The translations under genes and the position numbers were made by a program. From Apium graveolens (lineage: Eukaryota; Streptophyta; Magnoliopsida; Apiales; Apiaceae): a stretch of 64,000 bases of DNA. The notes below the pieces were generated by a model, which saw nothing but the letters and a program-made list of their open reading frames with translations, was not told the DNA's origin and did no database searches. Of this stretch, positions 11,499 through 24,505 are shown piece by piece. Location: NCBI RefSeq assembly GCF_009905375.1, contig NW_027417531.1:98368-162367 (forward strand), read 5' to 3'. Positions within the stretch are counted from its first letter, which is position 1. Every line of letters starts with the position of its first letter.

Positions 11499-13539
11499 CT
11501 CATGCTGCTGTCAAGGACAAAATTGATGGATTTATGCTCCACACACCCACCTCAGCTGAAATCACGTGTGTGAAAATTACTATTAAAAATGTTGTTCAAA
11601 CTCACCACAGGATGGACTCTAAACTTTCCTCCTTGGAAGACAAGGTCTCTTCTATAGCTGACAAACTGGATGCTCTGTTTTCTCTACTTTCAAATACTGA
11701 TGCCAAAAAGGGGGAGAAGATAGTTGCTACAAAATGTACACCAGATTCTATTCAGATAAAGATATTGATGATGATGATGGTGATAAGAATCCAGTTACAG
11801 ATGTTCAAATTGCTTCTATTGCTCAACAACCTCAACATTCCAAGAAAACTGGTACTTCAGGACAAAGAAAGTCTATTGGTGCTCATAAAGCTAAGCACAA
11901 GACTACTACTGATGCTCCTGAGGATGATGATGTTATAATCTCTAATTTAGCAGATGCTAAAGGGTTATTCTTTCCTTACAGACATAAGGAAACAGGTGAA
12001 GAGATTATCTTTTACTACAAAGACAAGAGGTTTGAGTAAAAGAATGCTAGGAGTGCTCTTGGGTCTATAACTGAAGAATTTCTTGATCTAATAGCTGAAG
12101 AAGCAGTTATGCAACAAAAGGAATTAATGGCTCAAATTGAAGCTGAAGCTAACACTTCTAAAGAAAGAGGAAAAAGAGGTGGAAGATCTACAAGAGGTAG
12201 AGGAAGAGGAGGAAGAGGAAGGACTTCTAAACCAAGTCAAGTGACTGTATTTAATTTTGCATTTCTGAATGGTCTATCCAGAGAAGGTTATATTCCTGTA
12301 CAAGGACATGAAGAAGCTGAAGAAGTTCAGAAGCCAGAAGAGTTGATTATTCAAAGGAAGAAAAGATCAGCCACTGACATTGATCAAGCTGATACAACAA
12401 ATCAGAATGTAACTCCTGAAGTAGACACACATCTTGAGGTAAAAGCAGATCTTGATGCTGTGAACCTGATAACTGATTTTGACTCTGATGAAAAAGTGAT
12501 CGAAGCATTAAATGAGTCAGCTCTTACTACAGTAGTCACTCCTCACATTTTAGAGGTTAATGAAAAAGAAAAAGTTGACAGAATGAAAGCTGATCAAGCA
12601 TGCAAAGATTATGTGCAGAGAGTTTTAAGATCTAAGAGAGAGCTATGGCATAAAGCAAAAGGGAAGATTCATGATTTGTCTACAAGTTATGCTCCTCTAA
12701 GAAAGAAGGATAAAAGATGGAAAGACATTTATACATTCGATTATCCTAAAGGGTTCAAGCATGTTGAATTTGTGTCAGCAGGGTTAAGGAATTCTATTTC
12801 AGAACAGGAAGATGTTGATAAGTCCATCAAGAAATCTTCTTGGGTGGAATATAATGAAAAACTGAAACTTGTCAAATCTCGAACCAGAGGAGGAATTGGT
12901 CATTCTGATATGGAGATTCTGAGATCTGATCTGCTGGATACAAATACTTAGACTGAGAATCTTGGTGAAAGAGTTTCTCCTTCACATCTTGAGAAAGTTA
13001 AAGTTGTGAAGATTGTTTATAGAAAGATAAATGATAATGATGTCAGAGAAGAGATTATGTACTTCTTGAGGGATGGTAAAGTAAAGAGATTTACATTGCA
13101 GCAACTCTTAATGAAGACTGTGACAGAATTGAAATACATTCACTATCTTCTTAGAGTTGAGAACAGTGTCACCAGAAATTAGTCTTCTATGATACTTGAA
13201 GTCATCAGAAGAAGAGTCATGATAAAAGATGATAAATACAATGGTGATTATGTTACTATGTACAGAACTTATATTGGTCAAGAAATGAAGATGGAAAAGG
13301 GAGCTGCAGTTCTAAAAGTTTTTCTCAACAGTCCTCAGTTATCTTTCAGTCCTGATCATGAAGATGTCAGTTTAAGCTTCATGTTGCTTGGTGATCTTGA
13401 GATAAACAAAAGCTTAATTTCTAAATTAAGATCATCCATCTATCAGCTTGGAGAAGACACTGAAGAGAAGAGATAATTGAATAAAAAGCTTGTTAAAGTT
13501 CTACAAGACAAGGAGGAAGAAAGATTGAATTTTTTTTAG
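11499..13539 (+). pseudogene. Element B accessory ORF, C-terminal two thirds, broken
   Basis: This is homologous to A's accessory ORF from about A position 8895 onward. Shared parts are a coiled-coil-like segment (MDSKLSSLEDKVSSIADKL), a FYYKDKRFE motif (about 12013), and a KYIHYLLRVE box (about 13130) matching A's FFHYLLEIKSE. The C-terminal helix then resembles A's. Unlike A, it carries an Arg/Gly-rich tract (about 12160-12230, RGRGRGGRGR), a pattern known in RNA-binding RGG boxes. A frameshift near 11740 and stops at 12037, 12949, 13180 and 13474 break it. The N-terminal third lies left of A's insertion, outside the window. Confidence 0.7.
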
Positions 13540-13663
13540 AACAATTGTCAGTTATCTGAAGATACTGAAGTAAGCTTTACTCCTTATACATTTTGTAGTT
13601 GGTTTTGGCATCATTGAGAATGGAATTTGTGTTTCATTACATTAAGCATAAATTGGGGGAGAT

Positions 13664-13792
13664 TGTTATGTACTGATTCTCAATGATCAGAAGAAGCTCA
13701 GGATCTGGTTGTTCGGGTGTCATCAGTATTTGATGTGCCATCAGGATTTAACACATCATCAGCATTTGGATGTCATCAGTATCTGGAGACAG
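13664..13792 (+). repeat. 3' LTR of element B, left segment (129 bp)
   Basis: It starts with TGTTATGTACTG just after the polypurine tract. It has four degenerate copies of CATCAGTATTTG (13721-13785) and breaks at GACAG, which is duplicated on the other side of G at 29315-29319. Confidence 0.85.
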
Positions 13793-14250
13793 TGTAACAC
13801 CCCCAAATCCGGGGTCGGGGATTCGGGTTGTCACGAGTTCCATTTCCCTTAATAACACCCAATCTAAATAAACAATCAACTACTCCGTACTGTGACCCCA
13901 CAATATACACACACTCCACAAGTTATAGTCTCAGAGATGAATACCAAAAAAATAACACAAGTCATTTTATTCCACATAATAAGCCATTACACCTCAAGAA
14001 GGTTCTGAATAAATTTACATTTCTTTGCCATTATTACAATTCATATTATACATAAGTCTGGTTCATCAATAGTTGAAAACCTAGCCTATTGGTAGCTCCT
14101 ACCTCAGCTACGGCGGCATCAACACTTCCAGAAAACTGCGGAACGTTTTCGAACCCCTTGCGAATTGGAAGCTTGGTCTTGTTCATCTTTTCTATCTGTT
14201 GTTGTGTGATGAAAGAAGAAAGCAAGGGTGAGCAACAAGCCCACCAAAAT
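13793..14250 (-). repeat. Element G, third (truncated) LTR
   Basis: It is nearly identical to the first 458 bp of the other two LTRs on the + strand (14882 and 24943 onward). Identity ends at CCACCAAAAT. After that it switches to sequence that elsewhere lies inside the element (24312 onward), with AAT shared at the junction. Confidence 0.9.
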
Positions 14251-14881
14251 CACAAAATCTCATTTTTCCATCCGGCAATGCCAACATAGGGGTCGTCACC
14301 AAACTTTGCTTCAGTTGTTAAAAGCTTTTCTCGTATTTCTCTGTCCATTCAAACTTCTCAGTCTTACGAGTAAGCCGCGTTAAAGGGGCTACTATCTTTA
14401 CAAACTTGAACGAACCTCCGGTAGTGACCGGCCAATCCTACCTCTGGTAGTTTCCCTAACCATGGTCATCAATTCCTCAATGGTCCTTTATTCATTCTTG
14501 TTAGGATCCTCCACGAGATCCTCCTCAGCAACAATCCCATCTAGGACAACATCCTCAACCACTACATCCTCAATATGAACATCATCTGGTCCTGCGTTAG
14601 GACGCTCTATTGGATCCACAATCTAATCTCCAATAACTAATGAAACATCATCGCGTTGTTGCTCCTCAACCTCAGGGTTCGGAGTCCCGCTACCATGTAC
14701 GATAACGAACTACGCTTTTATCACGATATTTATAAGGGTTCCCATAAGGGTTTTAACTGTCAGTACTACGTTAGGTAGCCCGACTATGAACTTGGCAAGA
14801 GTTCTTATTATCTTAGTGAACTTATTATTTTAACGTCATATCATCTCTGAGGTTTATAACGCTTGGCTCTGATACCATTTA
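14251..14881 (-). pseudogene. Element G second copy of gag N-terminus/RT-thumb fragment and PBS
   Basis: This is a near-identical copy of 24312-24942. On the minus strand it reads from the primer-binding site into an acidic gag-leader-like region, then at about 14432-14455 switches abruptly to reverse transcriptase thumb sequence (motifs LTRKTEKFEW, then ALPDGK). Because the same odd gag-to-RT junction is present in both copies, the internal rearrangement is older than the duplication. There is no open frame. Confidence 0.75.
14866..14877 (-). promoter_or_regulatory. Primer-binding site of element G (left copy)
   Basis: GCTCTGATACCA on the + strand is the reverse complement of TGGTATCAGAGC, the usual match to the 3' end of plant initiator tRNA-Met. 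It lies 4 nt from the LTR terminus at 14882. Confidence 0.85.
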
Positions 14882-17800
14882 TGTAACACCCCCAAATCCG
14901 GGGTCGGGGATTCGGGTTATCACGAGTTCCATTTCCCTTAATAATACCCAATCTAAATAAACAATCAACTACTCCGTACTGTGACCCCACAATATACACA
15001 CACTCCACAAGTTATAGTCTCAGAGATGAATACCAAAAAAATAACACAAGTCATTTTATTCCACATAATAAGCCATTACACCTCAAGAAGGTTCTGAATA
15101 AATTTATATTTCTTTGCCATTATTACAATTCATATTATACATAAGTCAGGTTCATCAATAGTTGAAAACCTAGCCTATTGGTAGCTCCTACCTCAGCTAC
15201 GGCGGCATCAACGCTTCCAGAAAACTGCGGAACGTTTCTAACCGCTTGCGAATTGGAAGCTTGGTCTTATTCATCTTTTCTATCTGTTGTTGTGTGATGA
15301 AAGAAGAAATCAAGGGTGAGCAACAAGCCCACCAAAATAATATGTATAATGATTAACAATATCTGAGCATTCTCATAGTACTCATGAAAGTCTTGGTCAA
15401 AAGAAATGAACCAAGCTGATATCTTAACGCGACCAAGTCGCAAAATATTCAGTATATATATACATATATATACTTTTCACAATATTTGAAATCCTATAAC
15501 ATGTATAACATCCACAGAGTTCCAGTTTATAACAATATTAAAATATCGTTGCAAGGTGATCTCATATATCTACCCTTGTCTCAACGTTTTTTTCTGAAAC
15601 CTTTGTCATTCATAAGACAATTATTAACTAGATATAAGTTTAAAAGATGAAGTTACAAGATACTCCAATATACTTATATCTTTTCCGAATACTACTTGAA
15701 CTACCACCGTTCAATGTATAAATAGTTCATCCAATAGATTAAGCTACAAGACAAAACTTGTATAGAATCAATCTTTAAAATATCATCAAAATAAAATGAA
15801 GTTACGAGATACTTCATTTGATGCAAACATCATTTTGAAAACTTGACCCTGCCAACACTCAACAATCGCCCAACCGTAGCCATTCTATCAAAGTACTCTG
15901 GGTAGTGTTGCAGAAATATCCAATTGGATGATGAACTCATTACGGGAGTTTGCCGCGCCAGGAAGACCACTTACGATGATCAGTCGTAGTAGTGCAACCC
16001 CACCATTTTCTACATGTAGAGGAGAACCTCTCGGATTTACTTGTCAACCGAACACCGGACTCCTAAGGAATGGACCGTCTTAGCGGAACTTCCGGGCCAT
16101 TTGGGCCAATATAATAAGGCTGGGCCGGCGCCACTCGACCACTTACGCCACTCCTAGTTCAGATGAAATCCATAACTCTGAAACGTAAAGCTCGTTCCCC
16201 CTTTCCCCAAGTAGAAACTTGTTGATATGGCTCCACCAAGAAGTCGTATCTAGTTGGAAAGGAGAACTCACCGATATTTCCCAGGCGATGCCTGTTAATG
16301 GAATAACTTGTTCCAAGAATTTTACTTCCCGAGTGTTGGGTAAGTAATCAAAAATTCTTTTATCAAAATAGCAACCTTGTTGCGAATATACAATACATCA
16401 CAGAGCCGGATCCCTCAGGTTTTGAGCGAGTATTTAAATCCCCTTCGAAAGGAGGATCTTAAATATAAAAATAAGTTTTGGGATCCGCTCTAACTTTTAA
16501 AATCATTTTGAAAACTCGGAAAACATTTTTAAGAATGTTTGGAGTGATGCCGATTTAATAAAATAAATCAATCCCAATATATATATTAAGAAATATCTGA
16601 ATATTATTATTTAAATAATATTCTCATAAAGAATAATCTTTATAAAAATAATTGAAGTAGAAGTTTTAAAACTTATACTTGCAATGAATATTAAATAACC
16701 AAAGATATACTTATACGAAAGTACTATCTTTATTTAAATAATCAAAAGTGAGTTTGATGATCGGCACATTATTCCTTAATAAAATAAAGAATAATAATTA
16801 GTAATTAATCGGAGTCATAAGTCCTCGAATGAATATTCAAAATAATATTCATTAATAAAATAAACGGGGTCATAAGCCCTCGAATGAATATTCAAAATAA
16901 TATTCAATAATAAAATAAACGGAGTCATAAGCCCTCGAATAAATATTCAAAATAATATTCATTAATAAAATAAACGGCGTCATAAGCCCTCGAATGAATA
17001 CTCAAAATAATATTCATTAATAAAATAAACGGGGTCATAAGCCCTCGAATGAATATTCAAAATAATATTCATTAATAAAATAAACGGGGTCATAAGCCCT
17101 CGAATGAATATTCAAAATAATATTCATTAATAAAATAAACGGGGTCATAAGCCCTCGAATGAATATTCAAAATAATATTCATTAATAAAATAAACGGGGT
17201 CATAAGCCCTCGAATGAATATTGAAAATAATATTCATTAATAAAATAAAGTTATCGAATAAACCTTATCCGAATAATAGTTTTGAAAACTATTCATATAT
17301 ATATAAATATATATATATATTATACTCGGGAACATCGACTCCCGGTTTTAGAAAAATGTTCACCTTTGGGTCCGCTATACTAAGGGTATATGCAAATTAC
17401 CGCTTATATCTAGCATATGTATTATCAACTGAATCAACAGATATATGTATCAAGAATACGAAAGAGGCATGCATATATACCATATCACATGCTACAATAT
17501 ATCACAAGAATTTGCTAATTAACCATCATGCATCTATCACAAGATAATGCATATACATATGTATACATCACAACAACAGTATAACGGGTAGAAAACTTGC
17601 CCGAGTGCTCCCGGATAGACTTAAGCTTAGAGTGGGTCCGATAATCTATGAACAACAACATAAGTCGGAATTAAACCCCGGTCGCTTAAGAAACTAGACT
17701 TTAACCAATTGAACCCTAACGTTCGCTTATGGTCACTCCTACGCTTAACGAATCACCTAAGTCGTTCGAGTACCCTCGGCTCCACCATTTTTAATAAATT

Positions 17801-19370
17801 AACCATTAAGAGTTTTAAGGTGATTCTTTCGCGAGTGCCTTACCAACTACCTAATACACTTTACATAATTGTTTCATATCCCAATTAGTCATTTAAAGTC
17901 CTTAATCAAGATTTCAAAGTAAGGCGAGGGGTAATGGTTCGTTCGCGAAACGCCGTTACATAAAACGGTCGTTTCTCATCGCTCGTAACTCGGATTTAGG
18001 CGAACGACATATCAAAACGAAGCTCGTAACATGAACTATCTAAAAATGAAAAGGTTAGAATCTTACAGTGAGTTCACGGGTCCTAAAGTTAAGAACAGAA
18101 CAGTTAAGGAAAATCGGGCATTATGACGGCTATGTTTACACGATTTCCAATTTAATTATCACTCTAAATTCTCATCAATTCACTCACAACCACCAACACA
18201 ATAATATTCAACCATCATACTACAACTCAGTCCCCAACTCCAAATTTTACCAATTTATCCAACCAATCAAAGACCCAATATTCAAATCCAATACAAATCC
18301 ACCAAAACTACTTATAATCAAAAATCAAGCCTTAATACTAACAATGCTTCAATAAAACTTAATGGAATCATAAAATCAAAGCTAGGGTTTGAAGTTTATA
18401 CCTTCCTTGGGAGGTGTTAAGTTGCTAGGAAACCTTAGGGAGCCTCCTACAAGCTTGATCTTTCCAAAGAAATCAAGAACACAAAGTTAGGTTTTGAAGT
18501 TTCTAAAAGTCAGATTGAAAGAACTGTAAATATGAGGGTCTTACCATGCTTATTTGGAAGAGACTTATGAACAAGAGTTATAGGACATCTCAATAGCTTT
18601 CCAACGAGCTATAGAACACATAATTTGAGTGTGTATTGAAGGAGATATGGCAGTTTGAAGTTGCTGCTCTGGTTTTGGCCGAGAGCAAGCTTTCAAGGGG
18701 AGAAAGTGAAATGCTTCTTGTTTTGCCCTTTGACTAATTGTGTGGTGAATTACTTGGTTGCTTCTCTTTTATTTTAATTAACCATATTTAGAATTTACCA
18801 TGGTTAAAAACACTTGGCTAATATTCCACCAATTCAAAATATCTACTAGGTCATGCTTAGGTCATCTTGATTATGTCATCCTTTTACACTTGTTTCCTTC
18901 TTATTGGTATGATGACATCATCACCCACTAACCTCTTTGATTAACCCCTAATTACTTGGCTAATGACCGCTGATTTGTTATACGGTTCGCTTAACTTTCG
19001 TTCTCGTTTATCGTTTGAGGGATCATACCCGGGATCTTATTACTTGGATTCCCTTAACCTTTCTCAATACATTATATTCCTTTTATGATCCTCTCTTATA
19101 ATCCTTGAATTTAAATCCTTTTAATCATGTTACCTTATACTCAATTCTTTCGATATCTGGTGGATTTTCGGGAAAAATCAAAGTGTTCGGATTTGGATTC
19201 TGACGATCTTTACATACACTTATTTATCATATAGAGTACTAATACGATCTCTGAATAACAATAAAAGAACCCCTACATAGTGTGGCATGAAAAGTTTTCT
19301 TATTTAGCATAATCGGCAAAAAGCACTATTCATAAGGGTTTCAAAAATTCCAAAATTTGGGGTTATTATA
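14882..19370 (-). repeat. Element G middle LTR (4489 bp)
   Basis: It runs from TGTAACACCCCC to GGGGTTATTATA; the last base pair pattern TTATA replaces the TTACA of the outer LTR, a C-to-T change. Several short AT runs and an 8-copy 55-bp tandem array lie inside. It is closely similar along its length to 24943-29314. No coding content is recognised: the few ORFs are LTR-internal and duplicated in both copies. Confidence 0.9.
16810..17249. repeat. 55-bp tandem repeat, 8 copies, in G middle LTR
   Basis: The unit begins CGGGGTCATAAGCCCTCGAA and continues with an AT-rich half ending AATAAAATAAA. Unit starts fall every 55 bp (16810, 16865, ... 17140, 17195). The four rightmost units are almost identical, which suggests recent expansion. 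Confidence 0.9.
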
Positions 19371-19390
19371 GTCTCCCCTCCTTAAAAGGA
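19371..19390 (-). promoter_or_regulatory. Polypurine tract of element G
   Basis: On the minus strand this reads as a purine-rich stretch (AAGGAGGGGAGAC) immediately before the LTR, fixing the 3' side of the element and its minus orientation. Confidence 0.8.
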
Positions 19391-20160
19391 TTCCGTCCCG
19401 GAATCAGATAGAAAATGAATAGGGATACTCTCTTAGCATTGCACTTTCTAACTCTCGAGTAAATTTTCCCACATTGCGGTTCTACCACCAACTCTGACTA
19501 GTTTGATAACCCTTCTCGTAAGCACTTGTTCCTTTTCAATCCATAACCCTTCCTGGTTGCTCCATATAGGTTACGTCGGTTTGCATATCTATGCGCTCAT
19601 ATGCCCCTATTTATCTGACATCCGAATTACACTTCCTTAACATTGATACGTGGAACACGTTATGAACTTGCTACATGTTTGGGGGTAGGGCTAGCTCATA
19701 TGCTAACTTCCCAATACGTCTTACTACCTCCAAGGGTCCAACAATTCGCAGGCTTAGCTTTCCTTTCTTTCCGAACCACATCCATCCTTTCCAAAGGTAT
19801 ACCTATAACAACACTAGGTCCCCTACTTCCTATTCTTTGTCCTTTCATGTCAAATCAACATACTTCTTATGTCCATCTTGGGCTACTACCAGCCGTCCTC
19901 TGATTAGATCTATTATATTCTTGATCCTTTGGACTACTGCGGGTCCGAGCATCTTGCGCTCTACAACTTCATCCTAACATAAGGGACATCGACATTGTCT
20001 TCCCTCAAGGATCTCATAAGGCGATACCTCGATACTGACATACGATCGATTATCGTGAGATAACTTAATCCGCGTTAAGTGATCATTCCAAATTCTTTCA
20101 AGTTTATTGCACCGGCTCTCATCATAGCTTCTAGCATTATTGCTTTTGTTTCTCACTACC
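19391..20160 (-). pseudogene. pol: Element G pol C-terminus: end of integrase and chromodomain-like region
   Basis: Read on the minus strand from 20156, the segment contains SPYEILEGRQCRCPLC (end of the gypsy integrase), then LAYELALPP, QVHNVFHVSMLR, a degraded chromodomain-like stretch, and TRELESAM. It ends beside the polypurine tract. These are the usual last motifs of a chromovirus Pol, in the right order. Several stops and frameshifts are present. The integrase would insert the cDNA, and the chromodomain would guide it to chromatin; both are inactive here. Confidence 0.8.
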
Positions 20161-21830
20161 CATTCTTTTCCAGTTCGTAGTCGTTACTATCTTCCGTACA
20201 TAATACTATACTGGTTACACTTTTGCTCGTTAGCGTTCTATAACCTTTTAATAACCACGTCAACCTTAGTATCACGAATGCGTTAGAATCGGAATACCAC
20301 CGTACTGATACTACTTCCTTTAGCTGCTTCCATCTTCGAAAGTTTGGTCCTTCATATAGAAGTAAAAGAATTTATTGAGAGATCACTATGATCATGAACA
20401 CTTGTTATATCGCATAGTTAGTACAGAAGGTGGCCAGCCTTTAGTACTTGACAAGCAATTAAACAACATGTGGTATCCTACTAGGCTTCTATCACACAGA
20501 TAGATAGTCATTCGGCAATACCTCCCCTTCTGGAAGGGTTGTTCTTCTCAGCTTATATGAAATGAAAAGAAGAGAAAAGAACGAATTGAAGAGAATTGTG
20601 TATATGAAAAAAAAAATATACTGCCACAAAATATCTGGCTTGGAACCTACCTCTGAACTATAGAGGTTTGTCATAGGAGAATAAAACATATGTGTATATA
20701 TATCAAGTATTATCGCATCGCATTTCACATGCCTAAATATTTTTTTGCTATTCCGTCCATCATTCTTTGGACCCATACTCTTGCTCGAGCTTATACACAA
20801 TCACCCTTGAAACTCCCTCGACAACGAAAATCGAATCTGGGATTTCATTCTAGACCTCATTGTTACTAGAATCCATTTCTATACCACAACCTTCTTCGTA
20901 TGGGTAATACTACTCTTTATCGATAAGAAGGAATAAATATATCATAGGTAAATGTTCGGCTTAGTCGGTCTATCATTAATAACTTATACATCACCACGAC
21001 CCGATTAGTTGTACTCAATCTCAACATCCATTCCAATACAACTCTCACAGTTGTAATCGACTCTTTACTCGCAGAATCATTGCTGCATTACTATGGTCCA
21101 CCGCTGACCTACTGTCGTCATTCGTTTTCCATAAAATCTTAATAGCTAACCATACAGAGTCCATACATGTCGTATAGAATTCTTCTAAGGAGGTAACATA
21201 ATCACCATTCATGATTCATGAAGAACATTCCAGATCCTGACGTACATACATGACATTAAGCAGATAAAATTGCAGAAGAATTTCAATCAAAGCAACGATA
21301 GCAGGTTAATACCATTCTTAATCATATGCCTTCAATAGAAGACTTAACTCAAAGGTTTGTTTAGTCATTTTTGAAACATGGTCCTGGCTTATTCTCAATA
21401 TAGGACCTTCTAGGATAGATAGCCCGCTCATGGCGATTACACGAATTAAACCTTTACCAAACTACTATTACGGTTGGGTATTGCACAGTCATCAGAAGGA
21501 ATGTCAATCTTCCAAACCGTAATACAACCTTCACAGCTTTAACCATCATCACTGTATTCTTTTGGCACAAGCGCCTATAATTATCTTCTTACACTTAAAG
21601 TGTCGGCCACCTCTTTGGCCCTTCCTGATAGTAATATTTCCTTACAATCAATGTCATTTTAACCACCTTCACTAAATTTTCTACCTCATTTCCAATCACT
21701 GCTTGAGTGAAGATGTTTTCCTTAAAATCTGATGAGTAAAAAAAATACCACCATTTTTTTCCATAAGTTATTGCCTCAGTCTTTAGAGGTTAATCACTGT
21801 CACGACTGACTCTCAATCATACTTAAAACA
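20161..21830 (-). other. Element G internal region, unrecognisably decayed
   Basis: This should be gag-pol sequence between the recognisable gag (right) and integrase end (left). No open frame and no clear protease, RT or integrase-core motif could be read on either strand. It is AT-rich with many stops. ORF-like stretches such as minus 20492-20800 have no recognisable motif. Confidence 0.4.
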
Positions 21831-23640
21831 TCTTTTATCTTAGGCCCTAATTGCCCTGAACAATTTCGACATTTACTGGTTTGATCCATACTTTCCCGTG
21901 GTTTAACACGTGCCCCACTTGGCATCATTATAATTACGTCATATTTCCTTTATCAACATTTTTACTCTTGAGAATTTTGAATATTACCTTTCTCCTTGTA
22001 AAACCTCTAAGGTTATCCTTGAATCGTTCCTCCTGTATTCCCTAGATACAGGGCATATCAAGATACCATTTATTAATACCAGAATCATTGTCTATATACT
22101 TCTGAAAAATTTCTCCACTGATTCTTACAGGTTGTTATTACCTTAATCCTTTCCAATTCATACTGTCAAAACTCATACTATCCCTATTAAGGGTGAAATG
22201 CCAACCTTTATGCATTCCCCTGGGATTCATTTTAAGTTACCGATATTCTATCCTTAATTCCACCTTTAAAAGGTACATGCATCCTTCTATGGATAAATCA
22301 AGTCATATATCCCTGATAAGGGTGTCTTATTCAATCCTTCCCACCTCGATAGTATATGCCTAATTTCACAATAACATTTGTATTCAAAATGAGGTCAATC
22401 AATATGGCCTCCAAAAGATAACTACGTTTATCTACTTTTCTTGCTTGATTTGGTAACGATAACAAGGATGTTCTGGAAGATATTGGTCGTGTTCAACGTG
22501 AACTTATTCTTAATAATTCCGTATTTACTTTTGTTGTTTATTTCAACAGTCATCTCAATGTTGGGATATCTCTCATACCTGGCGTCTCCCTTCCTGGGTA
22601 TCAAGCCACCGGTCTTACACTTCACATTCTTGAAGGTCACTTCCTTCATCCAATTTTCCTAATTTCTTACTTCCTTGTCTCCTTAGTCTATCCGCGTCTC
22701 AATATTTATCCTTCGAACTATCTCAAGGTTTCCTCAAATCCTCCCAACTTACAGGGGATAAAATATATGTATCTCTTATGCCTTCAACCATCAATTTAAC
22801 TCATGGTGAATCACCCTCATCATGACGATTACATACTTTTCTATTTCTATTGCTACGAGTCTTTAGGGTTTCCTCATACCCAACTTCCTTATCATTCCTC
22901 AAACTCTATTGCCTTTATATTCCTTTCCACTTCAGTTTCTTTTTATTTTCCTTTCTCTTATCATTATTTCATGAACCAACACAACATAAGCATTGATTTC
23001 AAACATCCCGTCATTCTGGATTCGTGTCCTCAGAACGAATCTTGACAACTTTTACAACTTAGATTCATAATTCATCATACCCGTCCGCCTTTTGTTCTGG
23101 CTCTAAAGCTTTTACACTATCTCCATAACCTTGGGAAGTACTTTCCTGAAAATAATTGACTGAACTTTAATCAGTTTATTGTAACCTCTGGCTCTGTGCC
23201 TTCCTTGGACTTTCACCAGCGGGTGGCCTCTCTCTTAGGAGGATAAGTGACAAAAACAGTCTTTTGTAATTCGTCAATCATTTAGAATCTCAAATGATTC
23301 CTATATTTCCTTTAGCCAGGCTCTTGCCTCGACTGGGTCAGCTTGTTCCTTGGAACTCTGAGAGCTTAGCGACTTAAAGGTCCTGAAAGAATTTCTCACC
23401 ACATTATTTCCTCAGGGTGGTGGTTGGGGATAATAGTCTAAGTTCTGTCTAGAAAGGTCCATAAATTTTCGTATAGGAGTACCGTCTCGGGTCTCCTTTC
23501 CTTACTCGACTTCTGTTTCCTTAGTCTGAACATTCCCTCCTCCTCCCCATAATCGGGGTCATCCTACATATTTTAAATCCTCATTTTCCACTTCATCATG
23601 TTATGGGTTCCTTCTATCTTGATGGCGACCTCCCTGACTA
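21831..23640 (-). pseudogene. gag: Element G gag, heavily decayed
   Basis: On the minus strand, the region from about 23390 to 23200 reads ADPVEARAWLKEI, ESFEIL and KTVFVTYPPK. These are hallmark words of the plant gypsy gag capsid domain (retrotransposon gag family). Further on, a zinc-knuckle remnant with KCRNC is at about 21850-21880. Upstream (23400-23640) is an acidic stretch that may be gag N-terminus. Oddly, this gag core lies downstream of RNase H and integrase N-terminal sequence. Many stops and shifts are present. Confidence 0.6.
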
Positions 23641-23689
23641 TCACGTTCAGGGTTTGCTCTAAATCTTATTCCTCAAACTAGCTTTCATC

Positions 23690-24505
23690 TAAGATCTCAT
23701 TTTTAAGCTCTTGAACATTTGGAACCCAAATTCTGTAGGAATACCTCATTATTCCCTTATCATCTTTCTCGGTATTAATCTCATATCTATTTGTTGGCTC
23801 TCTGCCTTCATTCATCACTTTTTCTGGCACAATATGTTCTTTTCCAATAATTCGGTCTGTCTCGCAATCTCAAACAGCTTTTCGGTACCGGCTTCGGTTA
23901 CCTTCACTTCTATTTCCATTTTCTCAAAATCTCTTATAAACTCTCTCAAAGACATTATCATCTTGAGTCTCTCCTTTTTACTAAGGGCATCAGCCACCAC
24001 ATTGGCTTTCCCCGAATGATAAAGAATCTCATAATCGTAATCCTTGATTAGCTCTAACCACCTCATTTGGCGCATGTTGAGCTCTTTCTGCGTGAAAATG
24101 TACTAGAGCACTTATGGCTTAGATAAATCTCGCACTTCCCTCCATACAAGTAGTGCATCCAATCTTTAGGGCAAAACTATTGCCACGAGCCCAAGCTCAT
24201 GGGTGGGGATATCGAATTTTATATTCCCTTAATTTTCTTGACGCATACGCGAGTACCTTGTTGTGCTGTATAAGAGCACCCTAATTCCTTATGCAAAGCG
24301 TCAATACAAATCACAAAATCTCATTTTTCCATCCGGCAATGCCAACATAGGGGCCGTCACCAACCTTTGCTTCAGTTGTTAAAAGCTTTTCTCGTATTTC
24401 TCTGTCCATTCAAACTTCTCAGTCTTACGAGTAAGCCGCGTTAAAGGGGCTACTATCTTTACAAACTTGAACGAACCTCCGGTAGTGACCGGCCAATCCT
24501 ACCTC
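23690..24505 (-). pseudogene. pol: Element G RT thumb, RNase H and integrase N-terminal fragment
   Basis: On the minus strand, from about 24505 it reads GLAGHYRRFV and LTRKTEKFEW (end of RT), then ALPDGK. RNase H remnants follow (LGC, YPTHEL-like words in shifted frames), then [20 protein letters not shown] and DALSKKERL (23990-24060). It ends with the start of integrase (GRIWVPN-like, QELKNEILDE, about 23700-23750). The longest open stretch is 24075 to 23815. These match Ty3/gypsy, clearly not copia. The fragment sits directly after gag-leader sequence, so gag core, protease and most of RT are missing before it. Confidence 0.8.

Larger units (their letters stand above)
11499..13792 (+). mobile_element. 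Element B, left visible part: copia accessory ORF, PPT and start of 3' LTR
   Basis: The sequence resumes in the middle of an ORF homologous to A's accessory ORF, followed by a polypurine tract (TTGGGGGAGA, about 13653-13662) and an LTR beginning TGTTATG at 13664. Everything upstream of this point in B lies beyond A, outside the window. The rest of B's LTR is at 29315-29682, after the insertion of G. Confidence 0.85.

Noticed and set aside
16810..17249. CRISPR-like array
   Set aside because: The 55-bp units are directly adjacent with no unique spacers, in a plant LTR: a minisatellite.
17221..18355. ORFs at 17221-17547 and 18068-18355 as genes
   Set aside because: Both lie inside the G LTR, the second is repeated in the other LTR (28011-28298), and neither has recognisable motifs.
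22428..23045. Overlapping short ORFs at 22428-23045 on both strands
   Set aside because: They are low-complexity hydrophobic translations of decayed gypsy sequence, antisense to or out of frame with gag remnants.
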